Part shown: piece by piece, positions 9,374-18,154 of the stretch
How positions within the stretch are numbered: the first letter of the stretch is position 1
How the letters are laid out: the number at the start of each line of letters is the position of its first letter
NCBI GenBank assembly: GCA_044336205.1
Contig: CP172318.1
Location: 1,178,001-1,242,000 of the forward strand
DNA from: Ruoffia sp044336205
GTDB lineage: Bacteria > Bacillota > Bacilli > Lactobacillales > Aerococcaceae
DNA: 64,000 bases
Direction: 5' to 3'
Notes under the pieces: model-generated
The model's database searches: none
The model's input: the letters and a program-made list of their open reading frames with translations, nothing else
Told to the model about the DNA's origin: nothing
Made by a program: the position numbers and the translations under genes

Positions 9374-10348
9374 TTATTCAGTGAATAAGTAGGTTTCTTC
9401 AAAGGTTTTTATTAATTCACGTGCCTCATCGGTAGAATCTGATTCCATGAGTTGAATACGCAAATCGTTAGCGCCTTTAAATTCACGAACGTAAATTTTG
9501 AAAAAGCGTCTTAAAGGACGGTAATTTCTCTGACCATCTTGATTATATTGATCAAATAGATCTAAGTGGTATCTCAATAAGTTTAACAATTCTTGAGGGC
9601 TGTGTTCTTTCTTCTCCACTTCAAATGCAAATGGATTTTTAAAGACACCACGACCAATCATAACACCATCAACACCATATTTATCAACAAGTTCTTGACC
9701 CATTTGACGGTCCATAATGTCTCCGTTGATAGTTAATAAAGTATTGGGTGCAATCTCATCTCTTAATTGTTTAATCTCGGGTATTAGATCCCAATGGGCA
9801 TCTACCTTACTCATCTCAGTTTTTGTACGAAGATGAATCGATAAATTCGCAATATCTTGCTTTAATAAGTGAGTTAACCACTCTTTCCATTCATCAACTT
9901 TTGAATAACCTAAGCGGGTTTTAACACTTACAGGAAGCCCACCTGCTTTAGCTGCTTGAATTAATTCAGCTGCCACTTCAAACCGCTTAATGAGTCCACT
10001 GCCACGACCATGTTTTACAACATTTGGTGCTGGACATCCCATATTTAAGTCAATCCCTTTGAAACCCATCTCAGCCATACCAATACTCATTTGTTTGAAA
10101 TTTTCTGGTTTATCACCCCAAATATGTGCAACAATGGGTTGCTCATCTTCAGTGAAGGTTAAGCGTCCACGAACACTTTCAATCCCTTCTGGGTGGCAAT
10201 AGCTCTCTGAATTCGTAAATTCAGTAAAGTAAACATCCGGTTTTGCCGCATGTTGAATGACGTGTCTGAAGACTACATCCGTGACATCTTCCATTGGAGC
10301 TAGAATAAAAAATGGTTTAGGTAACTCTTGCCAAAAATTCGTTGTCAT
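9374..10348 (-). CDS. tRNA-dihydrouridine synthase
   Basis: A flavoenzyme that reduces uridines in the tRNA D-loop. The 324-residue protein has the TIM-barrel start LAPMEDVTDVVFR, the GIDLNMGCPAPNV motif with the catalytic cysteine, SVKTRLGY, and VMIGRGVFKNPF of the FMN phosphate site. A helical tRNA-binding domain follows from about residue 240. The exact Dus subtype is not decided. ATG at 10346-10348 with AAAGGAAATG before it. It stands alone between two non-coding stretches. Confidence 0.92.
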   Translation of the reverse strand: MTTNFWQELPKPFFILAPMEDVTDVVFRHVIQHAAKPDVYFTEFTNSESYCHPEGIESVRGRLTFTEDEQPIVAHIWGDKPENFKQMSIGMAEMGFKGIDLNMGCPAPNVVKHGRGSGLIKRFEVAAELIQAAKAGGLPVSVKTRLGYSKVDEWKEWLTHLLKQDIANLSIHLRTKTEMSKVDAHWDLIPEIKQLRDEIAPNTLLTINGDIMDRQMGQELVDKYGVDGVMIGRGVFKNPFAFEVEKKEHSPQELLNLLRYHLDLFDQYNQDGQRNYRPLRRFFKIYVREFKGANDLRIQLMESDSTDEARELIKTFEETYLFTE

Positions 10349-10758
10349 CCATCATTTCCTTTCTAAAGTTCTCTTGTTTTATCATTTTGTATACATAGTT
10401 TTTAATAATTATAAACATTAATTAAAATCGAAAGCAATTCTTAATTCAGTGTTATCTCGTAAACTAATGAAAACGAGTTAGTTTACAAAAAAGATAATTA
10501 ATCTAATAAAATTTCTTAAGTCATTAGGTGCTAGTATAATGCTTCTTTTTAAAATCAGCAAATCATAGGATAACGTAAAATATCATAAAAGTCTAGCATC
10601 TTTGCACCTTTTGCGTGTACTTAAATAAGAAGGGATTATCTACATTTAGCTTAAAGATAAGTATTCACCATCTTAGTAAGCTGTGAATAGTTTTCACTGG
10701 AACTATTAATTCGTTGTCTTTAAAAAAATAGGCACTCATTGGTTTGTTCAATCATTAC
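10349..10758. other. Intergenic stretch next to mobile-element remnant
   Basis: No convincing gene in either strand. It contains a hairpin at 10459-10486 (9-bp stem GTAAACTAA, 10-base loop) without a clear T run, and an isolated TATAAT near 10535 with no frame behind it. Inverted half-sites TATTCAC...GTGAATA lie near 10661-10688. The region lies between dus and the replisome-organizer-like gene and may be decayed phage DNA. Confidence 0.5.
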
Positions 10759-11646
10759 TTAACTAGCTTCAAGCAATTTATTCAGCCGCCTCCTTAATTC
10801 CAATTCATTTTGTTCTAAATCTCCACTAAGTATAGGATGATCATCCAAAGGCATATTCACTTCTAATTCCGGTTTCCCTTGAATGAGTTCCGGTATAATT
10901 TCTTTATAATGGATATTACGCTTGTAATTCGATGTACGATTCGTAAAAGCTAGCTCATCTGCTTTGACATCAGTTAAAGTCATCAATTTAGAATTCAACC
11001 ATCTTTGCATTATAGACTTGGCATACCCAAATGTCGCGTTATTATCTATGGCTTTTTTCATGGCATGTATAAGCATGTCAGGATCTTTAAAAATATCTAA
11101 ATAATCCTTCAGATCATCTACTACAGATGCTTTGATTAATCCAAAGTTATTTTCATAAAAATTGTATACTTTTTTGTATTTGTCTCGGTCCATATTTTGA
11201 ATCTCAAGATCATCGTCACTACTAGTACTATTATTAATTCTTGTATTATTAATTCTTGTAATATTCTCTTTGACCTTTTCCTCAATAGGGTTCTTGATAT
11301 TTTCATCCATACCCTCTTGATTATTTTCTTGCGACCTATTGGTTCTTTTGTCAATAGGGATGTCAGAAATATAAATATATCGCTTATCTATTTGTCTAGA
11401 GTTTTCAAAATATACAACTTTTGTTGAGATGTATCCTTTTTTCTCTAACTTTGATATCCATCTAGAAACTGTCTCCTTTGAAACATGATATAAATTAGCA
11501 AAATAACTATTACTTGCCCAACAATACCCTTGAGCTTGAGAAAGTGCAGTAATCTCCCCGTATAATAGCTTTTCGTTAGCTTTTAACTCTTTATCATATC
11601 TCACTGTCGCTGGAATAATTGAATAATAACTTGGTTGATACACCAT
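10759..11646 (-). CDS. Phage-type replisome organizer / DnaD-like helicase-loader protein
   Basis: A 295-residue DNA-binding protein. Residues about 15-90 are a winged helix (HTH_36 type: NEKLLYGEITALSQ, CWASNSYFANLYHVSKETVSRWISKLEKKGYI in pieces). A low-complexity Asn/Glu-rich linker spans about 100-150. Residues about 155-235 resemble the DnaD/DnaB_2 domain (VYNFYENNFG, then ATFGYAKSIMQRWLN with the YxxxIxxxW motif). Such proteins load helicase at phage or plasmid origins. It is flanked by gene-poor DNA and a small Cro-like gene, and core genes lie on both sides, so I read it as a phage or integrative element leftover. No terminase, integrase or capsid gene is near. Confidence 0.78.
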   Translation of the reverse strand: MVYQPSYYSIIPATVRYDKELKANEKLLYGEITALSQAQGYCWASNSYFANLYHVSKETVSRWISKLEKKGYISTKVVYFENSRQIDKRYIYISDIPIDKRTNRSQENNQEGMDENIKNPIEEKVKENITRINNTRINNSTSSDDDLEIQNMDRDKYKKVYNFYENNFGLIKASVVDDLKDYLDIFKDPDMLIHAMKKAIDNNATFGYAKSIMQRWLNSKLMTLTDVKADELAFTNRTSNYKRNIHYKEIIPELIQGKPELEVNMPLDDHPILSGDLEQNELELRRRLNKLLEAS

Positions 11647-11746
11647 CTTAAACCTCTCTTTTTCTATTAAATAACCTTATATAATTTGTTGAATAATTTC
11701 TATGTTCACTTTAGACACAGCTATTTCAATTTGATAATTAGATGTT

Positions 11747-11953
11747 CTAAACCCTTTTGGCATCCATTCTTAGTTCATTCACATCTACATTTAAAGCATC
11801 TGCTAAATAAAAAGCATTTGTTAAAGTTAAATCTTTGCGCTCCCCACTTAACAATCTGTATAAGGCACCTGACTTCAAGCCGGATTCATCTTGTATAGCT
11901 TTCACACTTTTTCCGGTATTTTTTATGAGTAGTTTTAGTTTATGTCGATCCAT
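11747..11953 (-). CDS. Small Cro/C1-type helix-turn-helix regulator
   Basis: A 68-residue protein made almost wholly of one XRE-type helix-turn-helix: KSVKAIQDESGLKSGALYRLLSG carries the two helices, ending LADALNVDVNELRMDAKRV. I take the ATG at 11951-11953 because AGGAGG lies 6 bases before it; a longer frame starting at 11986 has no such site. It precedes the DnaD-like gene on the same strand with about 100 bases between, the arrangement expected of a phage early region. Its target could be the palindromes at 12181-12191 or 12227-12238. Confidence 0.75.
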   Translation of the reverse strand: MDRHKLKLLIKNTGKSVKAIQDESGLKSGALYRLLSGERKDLTLTNAFYLADALNVDVNELRMDAKRV

Positions 11954-12319
11954 AATTTCCTCCTGTATATAATTCTGTCTATTCAAAGCATTGTTGACTC
12001 ACTTTTTAAATTTTAAGCTTTTTGATTAAGTCATCGTTACATTCAATCTCTAATCATTCACCCACTCCTTTCTCAAAATTATCCATCTACTATTAAATAC
12101 GAAATTTGTGCGAGAAATGTCACCCCTAAATTGCAAAATATGAATAAATCATAGGAAAAATAATTAAATGTCTTCTCTAAGCAATTATTGCTGTGAAGTC
12201 ATTACAAGAATATAAAATGAGTCAGTCTCATATATGAGGTTATATTAGTTTGGAAATTAATAAATCACATGATGAAGTCAGATAGTAAATATTGAAGATA
12301 AATTTAGGAGGAAATTAAG

Positions 12320-12400
12320 ATTTATCAAGTTGTTAATTAAGGAGAATATGAACAAATCCAGAAATATCCAAATTACGAAGAGCATCATTGGCCTGATTAG
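12320..12400 (+). pseudogene. Relic of a small plus-strand gene
   Basis: A perfect ribosome site AGGAGG (12306-12311) is followed 8 bases later by ATT instead of ATG, then Y-Q-V-V-N, a stop at 12338-12340, and in the same frame GEYEQIQKYPNYEEHHWPD and a second stop. The protein-like composition after the stop suggests a small phage-type gene that has lost its start and gained a nonsense codon. Family not recognised. Confidence 0.35.
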
Positions 12401-12454
12401 ACTAGGTATTAAATTTCACTAATAATGGGTACTTTATGCTCCATAACTAAAAGA

Positions 12455-12492
12455 ATAAAAAAACCACACTTAGCCAAGCAAAGTGTGAGTTT
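12455..12492 (-). terminator. Rho-independent terminator (minus strand)
   Basis: Stem ACACTT/AAGTGT with an AGCCAAGCA loop, followed on the minus strand by GGTTTTTTT. It is the second of two terminators after rplS, or the end of a lost gene. Confidence 0.65.
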
Positions 12493-12614
12493 AGAAAGAT
12501 AAAAAAAGACGATTGTAGATTATTTTACTAAGACAATATCATGCATCTGATGAAGTTCGCCATTATAATCTGAAAAACACCTAAGCCAAACATGATACGG
12601 ACAAAAAGTAAACA

Positions 12615-12652
12615 TAAAAAAACTAAGAACAGCTTTGTATAGCCATTCTTAG
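12615..12652 (-). terminator. Terminator of rplS
   Basis: On the minus strand CTAAGAA-TGGC pairs with GCTG-TTCTTAG around an 8-base loop and runs into TTTTTTT. It starts about 10 bases past the rplS stop. Confidence 0.82.
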
Positions 12653-12660
12653 CAGTTGTT

Positions 12661-13014
12661 TTATCTAACACGCTCTTGAATACGAGCTGCTTTACCAGAT
12701 AATTTACGGATATAGTAAAGTTTCGCACGACGTACTTTACCTTGACGTAACACTTCGATTTTTTGTACACGAGGTGTATGAATTGGGAATGTACGTTCAA
12801 CACCAACACCGTTAGAAATCTTACGAACTGTGTAAGTTTCAGAGATGCCTTGTCCACGACGCTTAATTACTAATCCTTCAAAAAGTTGAACACGCTCACG
12901 TTCACCTTCAACAATTAAAGCGTGAACACGTACTGTATCTCCAGGGCGGAAATTAGGAATGTCACTACGTAATTGAGATGAAGTGATTTTTTCGATAATT
13001 GGATTAATACTCAT
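12661..13014 (-). CDS. rplS: Large ribosomal subunit protein bL19
   Basis: A 117-residue ribosomal protein at the 30S-50S interface. The sequence FRPGDTVRVHALIVEGERERVQLFEG and the basic carboxyl end are diagnostic (quoted from residues about 22-47 in part). ATG at 13012-13014 follows AAGGAGAAGG. In Bacillus rplS directly follows trmD; here the opuC operon lies between them, and rplS has its own promoter and terminator. Confidence 0.97.
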   Translation of the reverse strand: MSINPIIEKITSSQLRSDIPNFRPGDTVRVHALIVEGERERVQLFEGLVIKRRGQGISETYTVRKISNGVGVERTFPIHTPRVQKIEVLRQGKVRRAKLYYIRKLSGKAARIQERVR

Positions 13015-13043
13015 TTTATCCTTCTCCTTCCAACAAACAATCT

Positions 13044-13063
13044 TAGATAGTTCATTCTATCTA
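13044..13063 (-). promoter_or_regulatory. Hairpin in the rplS leader (possible L19 leader)
   Basis: A perfect 7-bp stem TAGATAG/CTATCTA with a 6-base loop lies in the roughly 80-base untranslated leader of rplS. Autoregulatory L19 leader RNAs are known in Firmicutes, but I cannot confirm a match to that model. Confidence 0.35.
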
Positions 13064-13102
13064 GCGGATTATCGTTAATTCAGGGCGTTAGCCACTTGTA
13101 AT

Positions 13103-13130
13103 ATTATACCGAAAAATAATTCATTGTAAA
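13103..13130 (-). promoter_or_regulatory. rplS promoter
   Basis: Minus-strand TTTACA (13125-13130) and TATAAT (13103-13108) are 16 bases apart, about 90 bases before the rplS ATG. Confidence 0.72.
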
Positions 13131-13183
13131 GTGGAAAATTGAAAAAATATCATCTTTCCCCCATAATAATTTTCTTTTAACAA

Positions 13184-13843
13184 CTAATTTAAACGTTTGT
13201 CGAATCGTCGTTCTATCCATGCCAGTAATAAGTCAACAATGATTGCCATTAAGGCTGTTGGAATCGCACCTGCCAAGATTATGGCTCCACCATCTGTTGC
13301 ATTCGTTCCACGGATAATAATATCCCCTAAACCACTAGCACCAATAAAAGCACCAATCGCTGTAATACCAATAGCAACGACTAAAGCATTTCTAATCCCA
13401 GCCATGATGACTGACATCGCAAGTGGAAGTTCTACATTTTTAAGTCTTTGCCAAGAGGTCATTCCGATTCCTTTAGCAGCATCAAGGACATCAGCATCAA
13501 GGGTAATCATTCCTGTATAAGTGTTCTTAATAATCGGTAAGAGTGAATATAAGAATATTGTCACAATGACCGTATTAACACCTAATCCTACAGCTAACAT
13601 AATAATCGACATCATCGCAAGTGATGGAATCGTTTGGAGAACATTGGCGATACCAATGACCCAGCCACTCATACTGCGGTGACGTGCAATCCAAATTCCA
13701 ATAGGTATAGCAACAATCGCTGCAAATATTACACCATAAATTGAAATTAAGAAATGACGCCAAAACTGACTAAGAATGTAACTTCCGTTCATACTAAAAT
13801 AATAGATAAATTGTTCTAACAAATTCATTGAATCCATATCCAT
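13184..13843 (-). CDS. opuCD: Osmoprotectant ABC importer permease OpuCD
   Basis: A 219-residue inner permease with about six membrane segments and the binding-protein-dependent transport motif around DAAKGIGMTSWQRLKNVELPLA, the loop that docks on the ATPase. GASGLGDIIIRG at the carboxyl side is typical of OpuC/YehW-type permeases. It imports betaine, carnitine or choline as part of OpuCABCD. The start ATG shares its base 13843 with the stop of opuCC, so the two are translationally coupled. It is last in the operon; no strong terminator is seen before rplS. Confidence 0.9.
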   Translation of the reverse strand: MDMDSMNLLEQFIYYFSMNGSYILSQFWRHFLISIYGVIFAAIVAIPIGIWIARHRSMSGWVIGIANVLQTIPSLAMMSIIMLAVGLGVNTVIVTIFLYSLLPIIKNTYTGMITLDADVLDAAKGIGMTSWQRLKNVELPLAMSVIMAGIRNALVVAIGITAIGAFIGASGLGDIIIRGTNATDGGAIILAGAIPTALMAIIVDLLLAWIERRFDKRLN

Positions 13844-14772
13844 TATTGCTCCTCCCCTCTAAAGTAGTTATTTTCCTCTAGAAATTCTCGAGCTACAATA
13901 GCTAGTTCAAGTAAATTATCGTCTGCTTCATAGTTAAGCATCTGCATTGTTTTGGTATTGATTTTTCCAACGAGTCTTTCGAATAAAGCATCAAGTTCAG
14001 GATAATCTTCAAGAGCATCCATTCTTGCTCGAACAGCTCCTTCATATGGTGGGAAGAAGTTTAAATCATCTTCTAAGACGACTAAATTATTACTTAAAAT
14101 TCGTCCATCCGTTGAATAACCTAAAACAACATCCATATTCCCACTAGCTACCGCATCATAAACTAAACCAATCTGCATCGGATACGTCTGTCCAAAACTA
14201 AACCCATAAGCTTCTTTGAAGGCAGGATAGCCGTCTCCTTCACGAATTAACCAAGTTTGGTCAAATCCTGCACTTAATTCTCCCGCAAGATCTGTTAAGT
14301 CACTCACTTTTTCTAAATTATGTTCTTCTGCTAATTCTTCAGTGACTAAAAATGCATAAGTATTCTCAAATCCAAGCGTATCATAATACTTATGTTGAAA
14401 ATCTTCAGCAAAACGTTCTTGGAGATAAGCCATCGTCTCATCAGCATCATATGAAGCCGTTTCTCCGAAAATTGCTACAATGTCAGTTCCTGTATAGGTC
14501 GGAGCTAGCACATCTGCATCACCGTTAATTAAGGCTTGATGTCCTACGATACCAGTTCCAAGGTTACTGATTAACTCTACATTATAGTCAGTTTCTTCTT
14601 CAATAAGAATTTGCATCATAGATGATATAATCTGACCTTCCGTCGTATTTAAACCAGCCACTTTTACCGTTTTCCCTGTAAGACTTCCACCTAATCCAGG
14701 AAGAGCACAAGCACTTAACAATAATACACTGACTAATAAAACTAATATTTTCTTTATGTTTTTAATATGCAT
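13843..14772 (-). CDS. opuCC: Osmoprotectant-binding lipoprotein OpuCC
   Basis: The extracellular substrate-binding part of the OpuC importer. With the start at 14770-14772 (AGGAGG 6 bases upstream) the protein has 309 residues and begins MHIKNIKKILVLLV, with a lipobox LLSAC and lipidated Cys22. The mature part has the glycine-betaine-binding family order (VKVAGLNTTEGQIIS, DADVLAPTYTGTDI, GNMDVVLGYSTDGRI). A longer frame to 14832 would overlap the permease gene and lacks a ribosome site. Ten bases separate it from opuCB. Confidence 0.9.
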   Translation of the reverse strand: MHIKNIKKILVLLVSVLLLSACALPGLGGSLTGKTVKVAGLNTTEGQIISSMMQILIEEETDYNVELISNLGTGIVGHQALINGDADVLAPTYTGTDIVAIFGETASYDADETMAYLQERFAEDFQHKYYDTLGFENTYAFLVTEELAEEHNLEKVSDLTDLAGELSAGFDQTWLIREGDGYPAFKEAYGFSFGQTYPMQIGLVYDAVASGNMDVVLGYSTDGRILSNNLVVLEDDLNFFPPYEGAVRARMDALEDYPELDALFERLVGKINTKTMQMLNYEADDNLLELAIVAREFLEENNYFRGEEQ

Positions 14773-14782
14773 ATTCACCCTC

Positions 14783-15415
14783 CTATTCCGTCGTGCTAAC
14801 TTCTGGTGTAAAGTAAGCTTCGACTTTACCAAGCAAGAAATCAGCTAACAAGGCCATAATAGTCACAGGAATAGTTCCACCAAATATTAAATCTGGTTGA
14901 TAAAGTGAAATACCACTTAAAATAAAGTCTCCTAATCCACCTGCTCCAATATATGAAGCTAATGAAGCCCAAGCAATAACATAGACAGCTGATAAACGAA
15001 TACCAGCCATAATTACTGGCATTGCAAGTGGCAATTCAACCTTAGTAATCGATTGGAAAGTAGTCATTCCCATACCCTTAGCAGCATCCTTAGCTGTCGG
15101 GCTAACATCATTCATTCCAATATAAGTATTGCGTAAGATTGGAAGTAATGAGTAGATGAATAGAGCTACAATCGCTGGTACTCGTCCAATTCCAATAATT
15201 GGAATCATTAAAGCTAGTAAGGCTAAAGTCGGAACCGTCTGGAAAACACTTGCGATACCAATGACGATGTTAGCAACTTTTGGCAAGCGGGTTAAAATAA
15301 TTCCTAATGGGACTGCAACAATGACACCTAGACTCAGTGAAATCACTGAGATACTTATATGCTCTATAGTCAGTGTTAGCAGTTCCCTCCCATTATTGTT
15401 TAAAAATTCTATCAT
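14783..15415 (-). CDS. opuCB: Osmoprotectant ABC importer permease OpuCB
   Basis: A 210-residue permease, paralogous to OpuCD, with about five to six hydrophobic segments and the docking loop DAAKGMGMTTFQSITKVELPLA. It forms the heteromeric channel with OpuCD. ATGA overlap (15412-15415) with the ATPase gene couples their translation. Residues GAGGLGDFILSGISLYQPD near the end are again typical of the subfamily. Confidence 0.9.
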   Translation of the reverse strand: MIEFLNNNGRELLTLTIEHISISVISLSLGVIVAVPLGIILTRLPKVANIVIGIASVFQTVPTLALLALMIPIIGIGRVPAIVALFIYSLLPILRNTYIGMNDVSPTAKDAAKGMGMTTFQSITKVELPLAMPVIMAGIRLSAVYVIAWASLASYIGAGGLGDFILSGISLYQPDLIFGGTIPVTIMALLADFLLGKVEAYFTPEVSTTE

Positions 15416-16650
15416 AATGAGTGGTCACCCTCTTCGCTATCAACCGCTGCAGGTGGGATAACGACACCCTCCCCTTCAATCTGAGCAGCATGTTCAACTG
15501 AATTCTCAGGTGAAACATCTTGTAGGGTCTCATATTCTCCCCAAATCGCATCATAAATAACATTTACAAAGGTAGCTCGAGTAACAATACCTTTAAGGTA
15601 CCCATGCTCATCAATAATAGGCACATAGGAATAACCACGCTTAAGAATTAAATCAACAGATTCACGCACAAGGGCATCCTCACGTAGAGCGAATAAATCA
15701 TGGCTCGTAATATCTGCTAAGTTAATCGCCGTATTAAAGTGGCGTTGAATCATATGAATGTCAACAAATCCTTTAAGCACATTAAACTCATCCGTAATTA
15801 ATAGGGTATCTACCGACTGTTCTTTCATTAATTCTAAAGCATCAACTAACGAATGATCTTCCGTCATGGCCACATGACGTTTACTCATGATTTCACCAAC
15901 CGTTGTTGTATCTTGTTGGGCTTGAATCAGTCGATCTTGACCAATAAACTGAGCAACAAACTCATTTTCAGGATTAGATAAAATTTCATCAGGTGTTCCA
16001 ACTTGAATAATTTTACCATGGCTCATAATGACAATACGTGTTGCCAATTTAAGAGCTTCATCCATATCATGCGTTACAAACACAAAGGTCTTACCTAGTT
16101 TCTCTTGTAGTTCCTTCACCATAACTTGTAAGCTGTCACGTGTTAATGGGTCTAGAGCACCAAATGGCTCATCCATCAGAATAATATCCTGGTCAGCTGC
16201 TAGGGCACGAACAACCCCGATTCTTTGCTGTTGTCCTCCAGATAATTCTGAAGGATAACGATCAAGAAATTCCACAGGTAATTCTGCAAGTTCTATCATT
16301 CTTTTGGCTGTTTCTTCCATTTTATCAGCGTCCCACTTTAATAATTTGGGTACCATTAGAATGTTTTCTTTGACCGTCATATGTGGCATTAAACCAATGT
16401 TTTGGATAACATATCCAATTTGTCTTCTTAAGTTAACAGGGTTCATATCCATAATATCTTGACCATCAATTAAGATTTGACCTGATGTTGGTTCAATCAT
16501 TCGGTTAATCATTCGCATTGATGTTGTCTTACCTGAACCAGATGTTCCAATAAAACAAATAAACTCCCCATCCTCAATCTTTAAGTTAAAATCATCTACT
16601 GCTAGTACATCACTAGCATATTGTTTAGTAACGTTTTTGAATTCTATCAC
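15412..16650 (-). CDS. opuCA: Osmoprotectant ABC importer ATPase with tandem CBS domains
   Basis: A 412-residue ATPase. Walker A GTSGSGKT lies near residue 34-41, signature LSGGQQQR near 140, Walker B IILMDEPFGALD shortly after. Residues about 250-370 hold two CBS domains, which in OpuCA/OpuA sense ionic strength or cyclic di-AMP and so tune import to osmotic state. The tail is acidic. The start is GTG (16648-16650) behind AAGGAGGAG at 9 bases. It leads the opuCABCD operon. About 140 bases separate it from trmD; a possible TTGAAA...TGTAAT promoter there is poorly spaced. Confidence 0.92.
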   Translation of the reverse strand: MIEFKNVTKQYASDVLAVDDFNLKIEDGEFICFIGTSGSGKTTSMRMINRMIEPTSGQILIDGQDIMDMNPVNLRRQIGYVIQNIGLMPHMTVKENILMVPKLLKWDADKMEETAKRMIELAELPVEFLDRYPSELSGGQQQRIGVVRALAADQDIILMDEPFGALDPLTRDSLQVMVKELQEKLGKTFVFVTHDMDEALKLATRIVIMSHGKIIQVGTPDEILSNPENEFVAQFIGQDRLIQAQQDTTTVGEIMSKRHVAMTEDHSLVDALELMKEQSVDTLLITDEFNVLKGFVDIHMIQRHFNTAINLADITSHDLFALREDALVRESVDLILKRGYSYVPIIDEHGYLKGIVTRATFVNVIYDAIWGEYETLQDVSPENSVEHAAQIEGEGVVIPPAAVDSEEGDHSL

Positions 16651-16794
16651 AATTACGTTCTCCTCCTTAATAATTGACCTTTATTACAGTAACATTACAA
16701 GGATTTTTTTCAAGAAAAAGAGGATATTAATCTATTTACCAAGATTTTTATGTAAAAAATATTATTTTCACGCTGATTTTGTGAACTAAATTAA

Positions 16795-17532
16795 TTACAA
16801 TTTACTTGTATTATCATTAATCTCATCAAGCCATAATTGTTCTTCTTCTGTTAACTCAGCATGTTTTAATAAATCTGGTCGGTTCATCAAAGTTCTTCGA
16901 ATTGATTCTTTTCGTTGCCACTCTTCAATCATCTTATGGTGACCTGAGAATAATACTTCGGGTACTTCCTTCCCTCTAAACTCTCTAGGTCTTGTATATT
17001 GTGGATGTTCTAAAAGACTCCGTTGATGGGATTCATTAACAATCGAATCTGCATTTCCAACTACTTCTGGTATTAGACGTACTGTCGCATCAATCATAAC
17101 CATCGTTGGTAATTCACCATTTGTTAATACATAATCTCCTACAGATACTTCTTCGGTTATATAATCTCGAATTCGATGATCAAAACCTTCATAGTGACCA
17201 CAAATAAATACAAGATGTTCTTCTTTAGACCAGTCATGAGCCATCTCTTGAGAGAATGGTTTTCCTGCTGGGTCCATAAGAATCACCCGAGCCTTGTCAT
17301 TTAAGTTAAGCTCCTCTAGCGTTTGAACAATGGGCTCTACCCTTAGAAGCATCCCCGCTCCGCCTCCATAAGGATAATCATCAACATGACCGTGTTTATT
17401 CACAGCATGCTTTCTAAAGTCATGAGTTGCGAATGTCATCAAGCCTTCTTCTTGAGCTTGTTTCATAATTGAATAATTCATTGGGGCAAACATCTCAGGG
17501 AATAAAGTTAATACATCAATTTTCATCATCAA
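16795..17532 (-). CDS. trmD: tRNA (guanine-37-N1) methyltransferase
   Basis: A SPOUT-class enzyme of 245 residues that methylates G37 of tRNAs reading CNN codons, preventing frameshifting. The start MKIDVLTLFPEMF, YPYGGGAGMLLRVEP and the knotted SAM site ICGHYEGFDHR followed by GDYVLTNGELP are all present. It overlaps the end of rimM by 17 bases, the usual rimM-trmD arrangement. Confidence 0.96.
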   Translation of the reverse strand: MMMKIDVLTLFPEMFAPMNYSIMKQAQEEGLMTFATHDFRKHAVNKHGHVDDYPYGGGAGMLLRVEPIVQTLEELNLNDKARVILMDPAGKPFSQEMAHDWSKEEHLVFICGHYEGFDHRIRDYITEEVSVGDYVLTNGELPTMVMIDATVRLIPEVVGNADSIVNESHQRSLLEHPQYTRPREFRGKEVPEVLFSGHHKMIEEWQRKESIRRTLMNRPDLLKHAELTEEEQLWLDEINDNTSKL

Positions 17533-18037
17533 TTAATCCTTCCATTAATTCAATGATAACCAACCCTTCTTCAATATTAACTTCCTTAACGACATCTTCG
17601 ATATATGGTATTAAAGCATCTTTTGCTTTATGTCTTTGAATAACCCAGACATCATTAGAACCTAAGTCTAAAATATCTTTAATCATCCCGATTTCTTTTC
17701 CTTCAGTTGTTTTTACTGTTAGTCCAATAATTTCATGATAATAAAATTCATGCTCTTCTAAGCTCTGTTGCTGGTCTTCCCGAACCGCTAACCACATATT
17801 TTTATATGGTTCAACTTCATTGATATTATTAATTTCTTTGAATTTAATAATATAAGTCCCTTTAGACAAGCGAGAATTCTCCACCGTTAATGATCTAACT
17901 GCTGTGTTATTGTCTATAATCGATAATTCTGCTCCTTTGGCAAAACGCTCTTCTGGAAAATCAGTGTCAGCAATAATCTTAAATTCTCCTTTAATACCAA
18001 AGCTATTAACTATTCTTCCTACACGAAAAAATTTCAT
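17516..18037 (-). CDS. rimM: Ribosome maturation factor RimM
   Basis: A 173-residue 30S assembly factor that binds protein S19. It starts MKFFRVGRIVNSFGIKGE, with the family's G-I-K-G-E motif, and the carboxyl PRC-barrel domain begins at about residue 97 with EFYYHEIIGLTV and includes VLPIP-like ALIPYIEDVVKEV. Own ribosome site AAAGGAAA. A minus-strand TATAAT at 18081-18086 suggests a promoter after the khpA terminator. Confidence 0.95.
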   Translation of the reverse strand: MKFFRVGRIVNSFGIKGEFKIIADTDFPEERFAKGAELSIIDNNTAVRSLTVENSRLSKGTYIIKFKEINNINEVEPYKNMWLAVREDQQQSLEEHEFYYHEIIGLTVKTTEGKEIGMIKDILDLGSNDVWVIQRHKAKDALIPYIEDVVKEVNIEEGLVIIELMEGLIDDEN

Positions 18038-18101
18038 CTTTATTTCCTTTCACTCGTTTATTGTATATTATCTATATTCTATTATAGTGAAACAAAACAA
18101 A

Positions 18102-18145
18102 AAGTGCTAAGTTGAAACACTTTCAGATGTTTCGACTTAGCACTT
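18102..18145 (-). terminator. Terminator after khpA
   Basis: An 18-bp stem (18102-18119 with 18128-18145, one mismatch) with an 8-base loop, followed on the minus strand by CACTTTTTGTTTTG. It separates rpsP-khpA from rimM-trmD. Confidence 0.88.
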
Positions 18146-18154
18146 ACTATCTTG

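Larger units (their letters stand above)
11954..12660. other. Gene-poor decayed stretch between the Cro-like gene and rplS
   Basis: About 700 bases without an intact gene. It holds a dead minus-strand microframe (12006-12065, one internal stop, behind AAAGGAGTG), two perfect short palindromes (GCAATTATTGC at 12181-12191; CTCATATATGAG at 12227-12238), a dead plus-strand frame at 12320-12400, and two terminators that close it off from rplS. Confidence 0.55.

Noticed and set aside
10459..10486. Hairpin as a terminator
   Set aside because: No T run on either strand and no gene end nearby; kept only as a note in the intergenic entry.
11686..11898. Plus-strand His-rich frame opposite the Cro-like gene
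   Set aside because: No ribosome site, biased composition, and antisense to a better supported gene.
12528..12857. A 109-codon minus-strand frame overlapping rplS
   Set aside because: It is out of frame with the certain rplS gene, has no ribosome site and crosses the rplS terminator.
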